From Mesorhabditis belari (Eukaryota; Nematoda; Chromadorea; Rhabditida; Rhabditidae): a stretch of 64,000 nucleotides of DNA. A program made the translations under genes and the position numbers. How positions within the stretch are numbered: position 1 is the stretch's first letter; each line of letters begins with the position of its first letter. Positions 33,661 through 46,699 of the stretch are shown in pieces. The DNA is taken from the NCBI GenBank assembly GCA_958450365.1, contig CAUEEP010000911.1, forward strand, positions 1,117,001-1,181,000, given 5' to 3'. Under the pieces are notes generated by a model, which did not search any database, was not told the DNA's origin, and was given only the letters and a program-made list of their open reading frames with translations.

Positions 33661-34068
33661 TTGATTTACTTAGAACTAATAATTGAAAACTTCAGCTAAA
33701 ACTCGCGATATTTTATGCGATTCATTGCGACTCAAATTTTGAATCAGCTAACAAATAATTATGATAAACCAGATTGCCAATTTACATAAAAATGGAAAAT
33801 ATCTTGATGCTCCCCAAACTTTTAACATGAAAACAATCAAACCATAAACTTTATTGTCATAAATGTCTAGCTGAATATATTAATTTATGCAAACATTCAT
33901 GATTGTCTATTTTTGGAGTTTATCGTCTGGTGAATGTGCATTTGAATGAGGGACAAGTGACCGTTGCACCAAAATCTTTCTTCAGCGACGGAAGTGGATT
34001 GGCTGAGATCTAAAAATAAATTTAAAAGTCTTTCGATTTAAAAAAAGCTTTCACTGCATCTGTTTTTA

Positions 34069-34206
<138 letters not shown>

Positions 34207-34286
34207 TCATTCAGAAATCGTTCTGGCTTGAATGAATGCGGTGATGGAAATAACTGAAACACTTTCAATTTATCTGGAAACTCATG

Positions 34287-34620
34287 CATACCGTAAAAAC
34301 TCTATTAGATGCGCTCTCTACAGGGTTGTCCAGGATTACGGAGATTAAAAAACTTTGAGCATCGCGTAGTCTAAGTTTACTCTCAAACAAACGCTCAGAT
34401 CCTGACACCAGTACGTTTGTTTCTGCGCGCTTAGGTATCAAATTAAAGTAGAGAGGATGGGTGATTTTTTGAGATATAACACATATTTTTAGCATTAACC
34501 AGCGCCTAGAAAAAAACTATTGAAAATCGGCGAAAATCGGCGAAAATTTGCTTCTGCGCGCTTAGGTATCAAATTTATGGTATTCTCTTTATATGCATTA
34601 TGACTACGATGTGCGACTCA
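34287..34620. mobile_element. MITE in P450 intron 10
   Basis: 34355-34500 repeats at 35570-35710 ('gctcagatcctgacaccag'). It begins 'taccgtaaaaactctattag', the terminal motif of several MITEs here. A Tc end ('ggttgtccaggattacgg') is embedded near 34325. Confidence 0.65.
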
Positions 34621-35519
34621 GATATCGGAAGAATTCATTAGTTAAATTGTCCAAATGCTTCAAAAAATTAAATCCGATTTTAACGAAATGTGAACGGCTT
34701 AGCTAACCGCTATCGCGATTTCGTGAAAATGTTGTTGAAAATTGAATTCGAAACGGATGACCCACCTTTTCATCGTACATGACAGTCGAAATTTGTGGGA
34801 TCACTGTTGTTCCCCTAGGCAAATTGTAACCATTTATCGTTACATCTTCAGTGGTTTTTCGAAAGATATTCACAGGCAAAAGATTGGCTAGTCTTTGGAT
34901 TTCCTGAAATCATTTTGTCGAAAAATTAATATAAAAAATAAAAAAATAAATGGTTTTTAGGATAATTAGCCTACATTGATTGTCGCATTCAAATAGGGGA
35001 GCTGCTTTTTGTCAGCTAGTGTAATCAATCGATCCGACTTGATGTTGAAATCCAATTCATCATGAATCTTTTTCTGTACTTCTAAATCATTCAACACATA
35101 GACCAATCCCCAGGAGAGAGTGTTTGATGTGGTTTCCATTCCTGAAAACTTTCTCTCTTGTTTACCGTTTTCTTAGTCAAATAAAAAGGTGCCGTATTCT
35201 TTCTAATAGTAGTACATCCACAACAGTTCACGGCGAGAGAGGCTATAATGCCACCAGACTTCTCTTAGAGCCAACTATTCGTTTCATTTAGAAGGTCTAT
35301 ACTCCAGCTAAATTCTTTGACCCCACATCAATGGATTCTGACCTTCGGCTTTCGAGATATTGGTTATTTAAAGTGACTCTGTGGGTGTACGACTATTAGA
35401 GAGTATACGGTATTAGCCTCATTGACTCTGAGCTCCGAATAAACCGACCAGCGTCCCAGAGATCCATTAAAACGTTTTCCAGTTGCTTCATGCTAAAACT
35501 CTCAAGTACAGTGTCAAAA

Positions 35520-36180
35520 AAACATACGGTAAAAGCTGTAATAGTAGCCCCCCCCCGCCCTATAGGAGCGTCGCGTAATCTAAGTTTACTCTCAAACAAA
35601 CGCTCAGATCCTGACACCAGTACGTTTGCTTCTGCGCGCTTTGGTATAAAATTAAAGTAGAGAGGATGGGTGATTTTTTGAGATATAACACATATTTTTA
35701 GCATTAACCAGCGCCTAGAAAAAAATGATTAAAAAGTGATTAAAAAAATCGGTTTTTTTTGTTACTTTTCAATCTGAAATCATCGAGATCTGAAAGAGCT
35801 CTGAAATCGGTGATCTGAGGGTCAAGGGTTCGACTCCGGCCCGCGACAGTTTTCTTGAAAAAATCTTGGTAAAAAACGGGTTTTGCGTTTTCTAGGGTAA
35901 TTTTCAATGCTGATTCCAAAAAGTGGTTTCAGCCTAGCTTTCATCCTAGGTTTGTACGAAAAAAAGAAAAAAACTACTTTTTGATTCTTTTTTATTCAAA
36001 ATGCTACTAGTTTTTTCTAGGTGGTCCAAATTTTATGTGTTTGGTACCAAAATGCTCGTAGAGTATAGGTGCATAAAAGTAAGTTGAAGGATTTTTGTGT
36101 ATGTCCGCCATCTGCGAGACTTGACCTTATAAATCAGGTCGGATGTGGGGGGGGGGCTACTATTACTACTTTACGGTAAT
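35520..36180. mobile_element. TIR element with poly-C/poly-G ends and a tRNA-like piece, P450 intron 8
   Basis: Ends 'acggtaaaagctgtaatagt' + C run and G run + 'ctactattactactttacgg' are inverted repeats. Inside, 35820-35850 reads 'agggttcgactccggcc', a tRNA T-arm/B-box-like sequence, but no full cloverleaf is visible. Confidence 0.65.
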
Positions 36181-36654
36181 TTCACATTACCTATAATATC
36201 CTTGATCTCCATTTTCGTTTTCTTCGTGTTTTCTTTGTTGTTTTAGGAAACATTCCACCAAATCAGCACTTTCCTATTTCACTCATTTATCATTATACGA
36301 TTACTTTTGTAAACAAAAAATGGCATGTAACATGCCTGCTACTGACCGTTGAAAACTTCGAAAATTTTACCGCTTACTTCTATTTTGCTGAGAACTTTCT
36401 TTTGACTTCTTCTAATTGACTAATTTTTCGGAAATTTTGAACGCCAAGAACTCTCACACACATCATCATCATAATCCATAGTCTTCTTCCTGTGCTCGAT
36501 TTGTTGACGAAAAAATGTGAACAAACGATCTCGAATGTAGAACATCCTCTCCTTCACTCCTGAACAAAAAGAAAATTTGGCTTTTATCAAATCGTTTTCA
36601 CAAATCCGAGTTACCTAACGCTGAGTATATAGCAACCATTCAAAAAAGCTATAC

Positions 36655-37575
36655 TGTAACTTAAAAGATCATCTATACAGTCCTTATCACATCATCTGGG
36701 CCATCTCCTAACTACCCGTAGTTTCTTAAACCCCGTTAATCTTGATGAAAAGTTTTGTTTTTTTATGATTTTGCATGTCAAACAACGTATAAAAACCGAC
36801 GATTTTTTCTTAATTGCTGACGCAGCAATTTTAAACTCAAAACTCAAAAAGATAGGTAAATGACCGTATCAAATCATCTGAACCATTCGGCTTTTCCGTC
36901 TTTGTTGCTTTTTTACTTACCGTAAATACTGTAATAGAACGACATCCCCATAATGACGGGGTATTGCCGCGTAGTCTAACTTTGAAGGTCCCGTTCTCCG
37001 CGCTGCTTTATGCTACAGTGTGCGCTTGGGTGTCAAATGATAGCGCTTGAAATCGAGTATTTTTGGCACCAAAAGTGTAGTTGGGAAAAATCTAGGGGCT
37101 GAGAAAAAAATGATTCTCTGAAAAGAAGTTAGACTACGCGACTTTACGAGGCGGTACCGTTCAAATCTAAAAATCTATCTATGCAAAAAAAATTGCTACA
37201 AAAGTGAAATCTTCGCATCAAACGATTGCCAGATACCTTAAAAACCTCAATATGGAAAAAAGAACCGAACAAACTACCAGAAAAAGCTTTCTGATCAAGA
37301 TATCAACGGTAAGTAAAAAAGCAACAAAGATCGAAAAAGTCTAATGGTTCAGATGATTTGATACGGTCATTTACCTATCTTTTTGAGTTTTGCTGCGTTG
37401 AGTTTTGAGTTTTGAGTTTAAAATTGCTTCGTCAGCATTTAAGAACAAATTGTCGGTTTTTATACGTTGTTTGACATGCAAAATCATAAAAAGAACGAAA
37501 CTTTTCATCAAGATTAAAAGGGTTTAAGAAACTACGTAGTTAGGAGATTGCCCAGATGATATGATGCTGCATATG
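36655..37575. mobile_element. Palindromic element in P450 intron 6, with nested MITE
   Basis: Arms 36655-36905 and 37330-37575 are inverted ('aactcaaaaagataggtaaa' reversed on the right). A second MITE, 36921-37165, is nested in the centre. The palindrome abuts the exon 6 donor. Confidence 0.75.
36921..37165. mobile_element. MITE, reverse-orientation twin of 39365-39615
   Basis: Shares 'gcgctatcatttgacaccca' (reversed) and 'aagttagactacgcg' with 39365-39615. Ends carry 'taccgtaaatactgtaatag'. Confidence 0.8.
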
Positions 37576-38613
37576 GAACCTTTTATATAGGGTAATCGGC
37601 CGGCCCAGGGGCTTGTCATCACCAATCCTCCACTGAAAGTGACGATCAATTTCATGTGTTCGTCCATCAAGCTCTTCAACTCACGGAACTCTCCTTGTTT
37701 TTCCTGAAAGGCACCCCGAAATATTACAATGTGTTAGTAAATTGTGAACCCATAAATTTTTGTTTCTTTATTCATCTAAAAATCACCTCATCGAATCGAT
37801 AACCAAAAAGAATATTGTTGATAATCGACCCCACGGCCACATCAATTTCCCATTGAGGAGAGAGCTCTTTCTGAGCTTCGAGTCGAACCAAAAGAGCCGT
37901 CACCTCATTCATTATCTGTAGATTTTATTCCAAAGATCTTATTCCAAAGATTTTATTCCAAAGCCTTCAAATTTCACCTTTTCCTCCATCAAATTCTTTC
38001 CCATTCCAAAATCTCGAAGTGTGTGAAGGGTGAACCTTCTCATTTCTCTCCAACTGTCTCCAGATGACTCGATCACACCGTATAGATCGCCGCCTAGAAA
38101 TCAATTTAATAACTTATGATTCGCAAAGGATGAATCCTTTGCAAAGGATGAGTATTCAGCAACGAAAAATAACGAAATTGCGTCACCTCGATATTCGGCA
38201 GTTAAAGCGGTAGTGAAACGATCCGTATATTTGTCGCCATCTTTGATTATTGTCTCTTTAATCAATTCATAATCGGCAATAATTACCGCCGGAAATGGAC
38301 CTGCAAAATTAAAAAAAAAATTGTTCAAACCCTGGCCAACGGTGAGACCGATTTAGCTGAAATTTAGCTGAAAGTTTGACTGTTTTCCGTGTAAATGGCG
38401 GCTCTTTCTGGCGCTCACAAGAGCGAAGCATGCTTTGCAAAGCACGCAGCGAAACAAAAACAGTGTCATTGTTATTTTTGATCATTTTTTCTTTCCGCAA
38501 AGCCACCTAAGCTATTTGAATCCTTTCTGAAGAGCCATCAATTTGCAGCAGAAATTATTTGTGGGATTTTTCTTATAAAACGAATCATAAACTAAACGGT
38601 GGCCCACCCACAT

Positions 38614-39095
38614 TACCGTATTTTCTGTAATAGTAGTGCAGGCAGGAGGGGTGCTGAAAAAATAGTAGTGCACTCTGCTAAAATTTGCTTTGTTGTTGTT
38701 CATTTTGGATTTTAAAAGCATACAGGTAGCTAAATGAGATTTTATTATGAGATTGTGACTAGTTCTTTAGTACTGACTAACAGATTGTGACTAACTTTTG
38801 ACAGATCCTACCAGGATCAACCAGATAGCTGAACCTTTATAGCTTTGCTTAAAAAGCGCACCTTTTAGAAAACGCGTTGTCGGAAGTTTGTCGGATCAAT
38901 TGTCTGACAAAAAAGTTGTCAATGAAAATTTGTCTGACAAATTGTCTGTCAACAAGGAGCACACTCTACCTGTTATGCCGCCTAGTAAAGACTTGAAAGA
39001 AAAAATGAAAACTCTAATAGTAGTGCGGGCTGGAGGGGGGGGGGGTGAAAAAATAGCACAAGAAATAGCTCTACTATTACAGAAAATACGGGAAC
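38614..39095. mobile_element. MITE in P450 intron 2
   Basis: Inverted ends 'ccgtattttctgtaatagta' / 'ctattacagaaaatacggg'. The interior has repeated 'tgtctgacaaa' motifs near 38885-38945. Confidence 0.7.
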
Positions 39096-39364
39096 TATTT
39101 GCGAAAAAAAAGTATTTGTTTTGTTTTATCTGATCTTAATCTGATTTTATCTGAGCTTAATCACCCACTTACCCAACCAATAGGTGTAAATAGAGCCGAA
39201 TTGTTTTTTCCATTTGATAAAAGCCTCATATCCTGGGGGTTCACTCGTCAGAACACTCATCATATTTCCAACAAATGGATAGGGAATTGGGCCTGAAAAG
39301 AGTCTAATCTTTCTTCTTTTGAGTTTCCGTAATATTATGTGATAGTTTTAGAGAATTTGCATGC

Positions 39365-39615
39365 CATAAATACTGTAATTGAACGGTACTTCCTCGTAAA
39401 GTCGCGTAGTCTAACTTTTCAGAAAATCATTTTTTCTCAGCCCCTAGATTTTTGCCAACTACACTTTTGGTACCAAAAATACTCGATTTCAAGCGCTATC
39501 ATTTGACACCCAAGCGCACACTGTAACATAAAGCAGCGCGGAGAACGGTACGTTCAAAGTTAGACTACGCGGCAATACCCCGTCATTATACCGTTCTCAT
39601 ACAGTATTTACGGTA
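39365..39615. mobile_element. MITE in P450 intron 1
   Basis: Ends 'ataaatactgtaattgaacg' / 'cagtatttacggta'. Same family as 36921-37165. Confidence 0.8.
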
Positions 39616-39754
39616 GCTTTAATTCAAATTCAATTTAATTCAATTCTTCGGTGCAAGTTTTTTCCTGATTACCTGGTGGTAGGTTTCGTCGTTTCCAGTA
39701 AAACAAATGGAAAAAGTACACGGAAATGGCAAAAATCGACAGAAAAATGATCAT

Positions 39755-40420
39755 TTCTTTAGCTAGAGTTGAAAATTGTCAAATAAAAAATATTACAATG
39801 AAAAATGAAAGAATGAATTACAATAAATGCTGCTTGGATTTTAAAAGGAAAGTGTTTATGAGCGAAGTGTTGGAAAAATCGGTCAACCTTTAAAATTCCT
39901 CTTCTATAAAAGAGAACTTTTATGTACAAAAAAGGCAAAAATGCCTTTTTTTATAGCTTTTGCTATCTTCAGCTCACAACTTAGAAGAGAAGATCTCTGG
40001 TCTTTTGCAAAAAAAATGAAACGGAAAAGAAAAATCGGGTGTTTGTTTCTCTTGAAAAGAGGGAAAGAACTGCTAACAGGAGAATTCTTCAGATTTTTTT
40101 CACAAAAAAACTAGCTATTCGAAAGTTTTGAAGCAAACGTTTGTAAAAATATTGTCAGTAGCTAGCAAGCTTAGCAAGCTAGCAAGAGAGGGCGAAGGCA
40201 AAAAAAGGAGCGAAGCAGTAACAGCACAAAAAGCTAGCAAAAACATTTATGATGAAATTCTGATGATGCAATTTCGAATGATGTAAATTATAATAATTCC
40301 ATGGAATTCCATTACCAGCAATTTTCGAAAAAATTTAGATAAAGTAGTTGTAGTATTTACAACTACTTTAGAACCGTATAAAGTGGCTGAAGTTTTCCAC
40401 GAATCTTTTTTGCAATGATT
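39755..40420. other. Upstream of the P450; local duplication
   Basis: 39985-40080 is repeated at 41665-41765 ('agatctctggtcttttgcaa'), on the two sides of the mariner at 40421-41571. No gene found. Confidence 0.6.
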
Positions 40421-41571
40421 ATTAGTTGTTCGGATATAAACGAGCGTTTGCACTGCTTAACTCGTGAGGAAGCCATTTCCCGTATCTGATCGCCTTTCCA
40501 ATGGCGTGAAGTTGCTCATCAATGGTAGAAACATAGAAACTGTTGAGCAAGTTCACGCGTCGTTTGACATGGATCCGATTCGATTGCAGCCCTCGATTGA
40601 AGTTCGAAATACACAAGGCCCTTGTTATTCCACCATACTGCGAGCATGATCTTTTTCCCATGAATGTCCGGTTTCACGGTCGGATTTGGCCGTTCTCCTG
40701 GTCCTAGTCATTTCCGTTTTCGAATAGTATCATCGAAATGGATCCACTTCTCATCTCCAGTAACGAGAGAATCAAAAAAGCCATGATCTTTAGCGTGACG
40801 GATGAGGATTCCGGCAATACCCGTGAAGCCTTGTTTTTCCTTTTTCCGCAGCTGATCGTCTTTCCTTTCCAGATGCTCATCAATGATAGAATTTGAACAT
40901 AGAAATTGTTGAGAAAGTTCATGCGTCGTTTGACATGGATCCAATTCGATTGCAGCCCTCAAAATATCGTTGTCTACCGTTTGAGGTCGACGAGAGTGTT
41001 CATCATCCTCGAGACTTTCATCATCATTCCGAAAGCGTTGGAACCAGGCTCGGCATCGGCTTTCGGACAAAGCATCATTCCTAAATGCTTTGACCAAAGC
41101 TCGATGGGACCTTGTTATTCCACCATACTGCGAGCATGATCTTTTTCCCATGAATGTCCGGTTTCACGGTCGGATTTGGCCGTTCTCCTGGTCCTAGTCA
41201 TTTCCGTTTCGAACAATACATCATTGTACATCATTCCCAAATGCTTTACCCAAATTTCGATGGGATTCCGCGACTGTTTTGCTCAGTTTGAAGTCGTAAA
41301 GTAAGCAGACGCGAATTTGAAATTTTTGAAGTCATCTAAAGTCATCTAAAGCAAGAGAAAAGATCTTAAAAATTATCCGTTTAAGAAATTATCCGTTTAA
41401 AAAGATTCCAAATATGCACAAGATAACGTACTTTAAGATTAACGTACGCACAAGATAACGTACTTTCAGATTAACGTACGCACAAGATAGCGTACTTACA
41501 AGGACATGTTTTAAAAGCTTCCCTCACAACAATAAGGTTAGTAACGCTTGTTTATATCCGAACAACCTAAT
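40421..41571 (-). mobile_element. Rearranged mariner element
   Basis: Ends 'agttgttcggatataaacga' and the complement of 'ggttgttcggatataaac'. The minus-strand transposase N-half (40708-41151) has 'CRAWFQRFRNDDESLEDDEH', 'RRPQTVDNDILRAAIELDP' and 'VTGDEKWIHFDD' with the first catalytic Asp. The C-half is absent; in its place 40422-40720 repeats the N-terminal coding DNA. Confidence 0.85.
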
Positions 41572-42297
41572 ATTTTAAAAACTGAAAAATTTCGTGAATA
41601 CTTATTTAGCTAGTTCATTAGTTTAGAAGCAATGTAATCAAAAAACGATGAAAATGAATTGGGACACAACTTAGAAGAAAAGATCTCTGGTCTTTTGCAA
41701 AAAAAATGAAATGGAAACGAAAAATCGGGTGTTTTCTTTTCTTGAAAAGAGGAAAAGAACTTACCGAGTACAAACATTGTGCCAAGCAAACAAGAAAACT
41801 GGAGAGCCACAGATTCTCGACCCTCTCAGCCCTTCTTAGTCTCTCGTATCTCCAAATACTGAAGGAGAAAACTAGGTAGTCAAAATTTTTGAAGGAAAAA
41901 CTTTTAAGCATCCTCTTCTATTCGAATAATAGAAGCTCTTCTATTAGAATAATAGAAGAGCATGCTTAAAAGTCTTAAAATAAGTCGACAAATCGCTACG
42001 AGACGGAAAAATAGAAAAAATTCATGATTTTTCTCGCTTGATTGATGAGAAAATAATTGCAATGGAAATGATCGAGCAAGAAAATCAAGGGTTAAAATTT
42101 AAGGAAGTCTTTACAACAGAGTTCCCTCTTTTTTTCGAATATTCAATTAGAAAAATTACAATAAAATTACAATACAAACGGTACCAAAATCTAAAATTTT
42201 TGCTGCTTAAAATATTTTTCTGCGCAAAAGAATTTTTTAATAAATTCCTGTCTTTGAAGAATTACAAATTTTCGATTCAAATTTTGTTCATATTGGA
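41572..42297. other. No supported gene
   Basis: A hairpin of about 30-bp arms lies near 41905-41970 ('cttctattcgaataatagaa'). An AT-rich plus-strand ORF (42038-42319, 93 aa) has no motif. Confidence 0.4.
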
Positions 42298-42562
42298 TTC
42301 ACAGTTGGACAACCGATGAGTCCCACCCAGTGTCCCATTCACAGTTGGACAACCGATGAGTCCCACCCAGTGTCCCATTCACAGTTAGACAACCGATGAG
42401 TCCCACCCAGTGTCCCATTCACAGTTGGACAACCGATGAGTCCCACCCAGTGTCCCATTCACAGTTGGACAACCGATGAGTCCCGCCCAGTGTCCCATTC
42501 ACAGTTAGACAACCGATGAGTCCCACCCAGTGTCCCATTCACAGTTGGACAACTGATGAGTC
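42298..42562. repeat. 40-bp minisatellite, about 6.5 units
   Basis: The unit contains 'acagttggacaaccgatgag' followed by 'tcccacccagtgtcccattc'. Units differ by single bases (ttggac/ttagac, cacc/cgcc). Confidence 0.95.
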
Positions 42563-42885
42563 GTTTTTTCACTTTCAGTCAACCTTTTACAACTATATGT
42601 GCTCAATGAGCATGTCGCTACACTGTCACTGCTAAGCATTGCTCAGCGTTTTCAATTTTAGTTGGCGTTTCTTTGTGTGTGTTATTCTCTTATTTTCTTA
42701 CAGTGATAGGGATAATATCAAATCGTTTTCTTTTCATTTCAAAAAAGATCTAAAAAAATTTATTTAGACAAATTGAAAGGCAATAAATATAAAAGATAAA
42801 ATACCAATAATCTGTCAATTCAGAAAATGGAAACAATTGTAGAAGGCAACTAAAAGATACAATGAATCATCAAAGAGTGATCATT

Positions 42886-43890
42886 TTAATCGACCGAGAC
42901 GTAGAAGGCCAAAAAGTACCAACAACCATCGTTCTCGGACACGCAGATGCAGTCCTTGGTTGAATCAATACGTCGACGGAACACGGAGCTGCCTGTCATG
43001 CAGAAACCACGAAAACCAGAAAAAGACCATTCCTCACAAAAAGACCTCGCAAGATCATTCGCCTGTTTGAGAAGTCGACGACGATTCTTTCCATCGATTC
43101 GTAGCATTCCTGGATATTGTGAAAGGTCACTCCTGAGGTAAGATTTATGTGAATGAATGAAGATAGCAGCCTCAGGGTTCTTGCTCGGGATTCCAGTGGT
43201 GACGATCTGTTGAGCAATTAAATCAATGCAGTCCAATGAAAATCTGCCATCCATAAAAAACCATTTGATTTGAGTCTTCAAAAAGGCGCTGTGGTAGAAG
43301 CGAAATAAATCTTTGAAGTAACAGCAAAACTTAATACTAATACTCTCGCAGTTCTTGAGTCCTGCCACAATGAAATTTTCGATGAGATCTTTGCTCACCT
43401 GATCATAGACCATTCGATCTACTATATCTCCATGATATTCTTCATTATAATCATCATCTTCTTCTTCATTGGGTATACGAAATAGGATATTCAGTTGTGC
43501 TCCTTCCTTGATCGATGCGTGGAAGTTTGAGAAGAATTTCTCGTAGGCTTCTTTTGAACTCCATCCCAGCCCCAAGTAATGACACGATCGAATCTTCTTG
43601 ACGAAAGAAAAGTGAGAAAAGACATTGAGCTCCATTTTAATTGAATTCGAAAATTTCCTGATTTCCATCCTCTCATCGTAAAATCGAATCTCAGAGATGT
43701 GCTTTCCAAAAACGATCGACGGATCTCTCACGAGCATCCCTTGCAATTCTTGATTCACCATGGCCAACTCAAGCACATCCCATGACTCCATTGGTTCCAA
43801 CACTTCCAACTTCAAATCGAAACACAATTTCTCCATTGGAAATGACGTCAAATTCTTCATTTCGAACCACATCACTGGCAAATCCTCCAT
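42886..43890 (-). CDS. F-box-like protein, copy C (334 aa)
   Basis: The longest copy. It starts 'MEDLPVMWFEMKNLTSFPME', with the F-box at about residues 16-60 ('LCFDLKLEVLEPMESWDVLE'). It has an extra acidic insertion ('PNEEEDDDYNEEYHGD') not present in A, B or D. Then the family motifs 'TGIPSKNPEAAIF' and 'YPGMLRIDGKNRRRLL', ending 'FYVSVD'. Acceptor TTTATTTACAG lies 15 nt before the ATG. Inferred role: SCF substrate adaptor. Confidence 0.8.
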   Translation of the reverse strand: MEDLPVMWFEMKNLTSFPMEKLCFDLKLEVLEPMESWDVLELAMVNQELQGMLVRDPSIVFGKHISEIRFYDERMEIRKFSNSIKMELNVFSHFSFVKKIRSCHYLGLGWSSKEAYEKFFSNFHASIKEGAQLNILFRIPNEEEDDDYNEEYHGDIVDRMVYDQVSKDLIENFIVAGLKNCESISIKFCCYFKDLFRFYHSAFLKTQIKWFFMDGRFSLDCIDLIAQQIVTTGIPSKNPEAAIFIHSHKSYLRSDLSQYPGMLRIDGKNRRRLLKQANDLARSFCEEWSFSGFRGFCMTGSSVFRRRIDSTKDCICVSENDGCWYFLAFYVSVD

Positions 43891-44554
43891 TTTGACTTTT
43901 ACCTGTAAATAAAAAGTGTAAATAAATAAATATGTTTTGACATAAAAAGGTGCTTTATTGATAGCAGAAATGTTAGGAAAACAGTGCTTTGGTTCTTGAT
44001 TTGGCTTTGGATAGCCAGGCCGTGAAGACCCACAAAAGGTAAAGCTTGAAAAAAAGTCAATGAATCAAGAAATCGACAAAATCGACAAACAAGAAATCGC
44101 GCCTCTTTTGCCTCAACTTTAAACTCAATTATCTCGGTGTTGAGCCGTCGAATTTTAATCTTCTTTGTATCATTGGATTTGTCACGTCTTTGTCTATCGA
44201 TTAGTAGAAAAACTATTGAAATTGGACTGCCCAAAGCGGAGATAATTGAGCGCAAATTTTGATTGGCAAAAGGGGCGGAGCTAGAAAGACCTTTTATACG
44301 CGCCCTGTATCATTAGATGCGGCAAGCCTTTCTCTATCGATTGGTATAAAAACTATAAAGAGGTGTCCTAATTTCATTATAAATAAAGAGGTGTCTTAAT
44401 CTCATTATTCCATCAGCGGAAATGTTAAGCAAATAGTGATTTGGCTTTGGATAGCCAGGCCGTGAAGACCCACAAAAGTTAAAGCTTGAAAAAAGTCAAT
44501 GAATCAAGAAATCGACAACTGCTTCAAACAGTAACTTCATCATCGAACAATATT

Positions 44555-45240
44555 TTATAAATTTATTCGAAGAAACAACAATAACAAGAAAAGCCAGCAA
44601 AACACAACAAAAAGCAACAACATTCTAATCGGTTCTTCAACTCTTCGAAGAACTGAACAAACTCCGGGCGAGTAGCCGATATCTTCTGTTGGTGTTTGCC
44701 ATTGTGGCGGTAGGGTTGACGGTTGCATTGGAGGGGGCTGAAATTTAGAGTACAACTCAACCCAAATTATACACTGCCCTGTGATAATTTCCGCCGAATC
44801 CAATTGGATAGCCTCCAAATCCAAACTGCCGCCTTGGCGAGGGTTTCCGGATTTCAAACCGTACTTATAATCTTCCAACACAAACTCACCCTTTTTCCAA
44901 CGATCAAAGCCATTAGATGAACCATGCCCTTGCAGACGGTTTTTTGCTGAAAAAGATCTATCAACATCCATTGTCTCGTTTGAGTTATTCCACCATCTTC
45001 AAACATCAGCGATTCATGATTGGGTGGAATTCTCGTGAAATTATGCGGCTCATCCCCGTTACTTTTGTTTCTAAAAAGAAATACAATATAATCCGCCTGG
45101 TTGAATTTACCTTTTACCAAAACCTCTTGCTCAATTTTCTCTTTTGATTGAATATATGTTTGGCAACGAGGGGGGGGGGGGCTTTCCGAATAGTCGCCTC
45201 ATCTTATGGCTTGAACACTTCCTAAAACAAAATGTTGAAG
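44555..45240 (-). pseudogene. Gene X, copy 1: unknown protein with C-terminal membrane tail, broken
   Basis: The 3' exon frame (44555-44971) contains 'HGSSNGFDRWKKGEFVLEDY', then 'PPQWQTPTEDIGYSPGV', and ends in a hydrophobic tail 'MLLLFVVFCWLFLLLLFL'. Upstream pieces match gene X copy 2 (50303-51154) but are damaged. The exon at about 45200-45235 has TAA where copy 2 has AAA ('VFKP' then stop, against 'VFKPKDEATIRK'). The next exon is one base shorter, and there is a further frame change near 44970. The 5' part is missing. It lies directly upstream of F-box copy C. Family unknown. Confidence 0.65.
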
Positions 45241-45427
45241 ATTTAGCTTAAGAGCCCTTTAGGCTATGTGCACAGGACAGTGTATTCACAAAATTTCGTT
45301 AACCTATGGCTGCCAAATTTTTATGGATAAATGCAAATTTTCCTACTGGCCTCCCTGATTGCGATAGCACCAAACTATCTCAGATTTGTCTTCTCTTGTT
45401 ATTTCAAAGTTCTTTAGGGGTCAGCCC

Positions 45428-46165
45428 AACTCACCGCAGAATAGGCCTTGCTCGCCTTGGCCTCGGGCATCACACGACCAATCGATCCATTAAAGAACTT
45501 CGTTTTCATCTTGTTGATGAAATTAAGGATTTTTTTTTCCGAACTTTAGAAACGTTTACTTTGTATATAATGTTTTCTTGCTTCAGCCCGATCTGATAAG
45601 CTTAATGCAGGTCTAGCAAGTGATTGTGGGTCAAATACCTGATTGAAAAATCAACTCTATCTGCTACAGAAGCCCTCTATCCCCTTCCGTACTCCCCCTC
45701 AATGTCGTGGCGACGAGTGACGAATTCGGTGATGTAGCGCTGCTTGTCCATGACGTGGATCGATTCGGAATGGTCGTGCCTGGAAAATTTTAATAGTAAA
45801 GCAAAGAACTATTGCCGTAACTAATAGCCTAAAGTTATTTTTACCTAAACTGTTGGCTTAATATTTCTTGTTCAAAAGTCACTTATTGGTATGAAGTGAC
45901 TCACATGCACTTTCCACAAAGGCCACGTGATCGAAGCAGTTGCGATTCCACCGACTTTCACAGGAGAGCACCTTCTCGTTGTAGCCGACTAAAATCAAAA
46001 GGGTAAATTGGTGAATGGATTTAAGCTAATCTTTTGTTAATTTCAGCTCAATAGTTAATCTTAAAACTCACAGAAATTTCCGTAACGACTACAGTTAGAA
46101 TTGATTAGAATGTTGTTGCTTTTTGTTATGTTTAAGAAGGAGGAAGCTAGCTCGAAAAGAGACAT
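45428..46165 (-). pseudogene. Exon fragments of one or two unidentified genes
   Basis: Exon 46072-46165 ('MSLFELASSFLNITKSNN' ... 'CSRYGNF') joins in phase to 45905-45988 ('GYNEKVLSCESRWNRNCFDH'). A GC-richer exon at about 45675-45779 codes 'HDHSESIHVMDKQRYITEF' and 'TRRHDIEGEYG', but not in the phase delivered by the previous exon. At 45428-45510 another frame starts 'MKTKFFNGSIGRVMPEAKAS' up to a GTGAGT donor. Codon use suggests former, well-expressed genes. No family is recognised. Confidence 0.45.
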
Positions 46166-46697
46166 TTCCAAAAAGAAATTAGCGAATCTAAATTGAAAAA
46201 TAGGTAAAAAGAAAAGATTTTGAAGCCGGAAAGTGAAGAGAACTGAATTCTTCTTTGAGCTATCTTTCCTTTTATATCGCTATCGATTGATACCGTTCCG
46301 TATTATTCGACATCTGCTGGCCAAGGTGGAGGAGAAGAGACAATTTGGCTCGATTGGGTCCAAAAATAAACGAGAAATTGCGAAAGAAAACAATAATTGG
46401 ATAGAAAATGGGGAATTGGACAATTTTGGTTGTTTGGTTTGGTTTGTTGATTTATTGATTTGATCAGGATTTTTGAGGTTTTGACGCATGTGCTGGAGAA
46501 ATCAATTGATGGAATTATCAATTGATTTCTCCAGATCAACTATCAATAAATAAAAGCAATGAAACTGAAAACAGGTGAAACCATGGCTATTTCTGCACCA
46601 AGATTCCTAGACCTTACCAGGGTTTGGCTTTGATTTCGTCTAGCCTTACTTGCCCTGACTCACATGGATTTTGGCTTTTAGGAACTGATGAAACTAG
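45985..46697. repeat. Segmental duplication, left copy (also 49523-50222)
   Basis: About 700 bp, nearly identical between the two places except small indels (for example 'gttgtttggtttggtttgt' present only here). It shows the 42.7-46.7 and 47.6-51.2 kb blocks are duplicates. Confidence 0.9.
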
Positions 46698-46699
46698 CC

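Noticed and set aside
42038..42319. 93-aa plus-strand ORF rich in Lys, Phe and Ile
   Set aside because: Composition follows the local AT bias, and it runs into the minisatellite.
42298..42562. CRISPR-like array
   Set aside because: The 40-bp units are contiguous with no spacers, and the sequence is a eukaryotic genome: an ordinary minisatellite.
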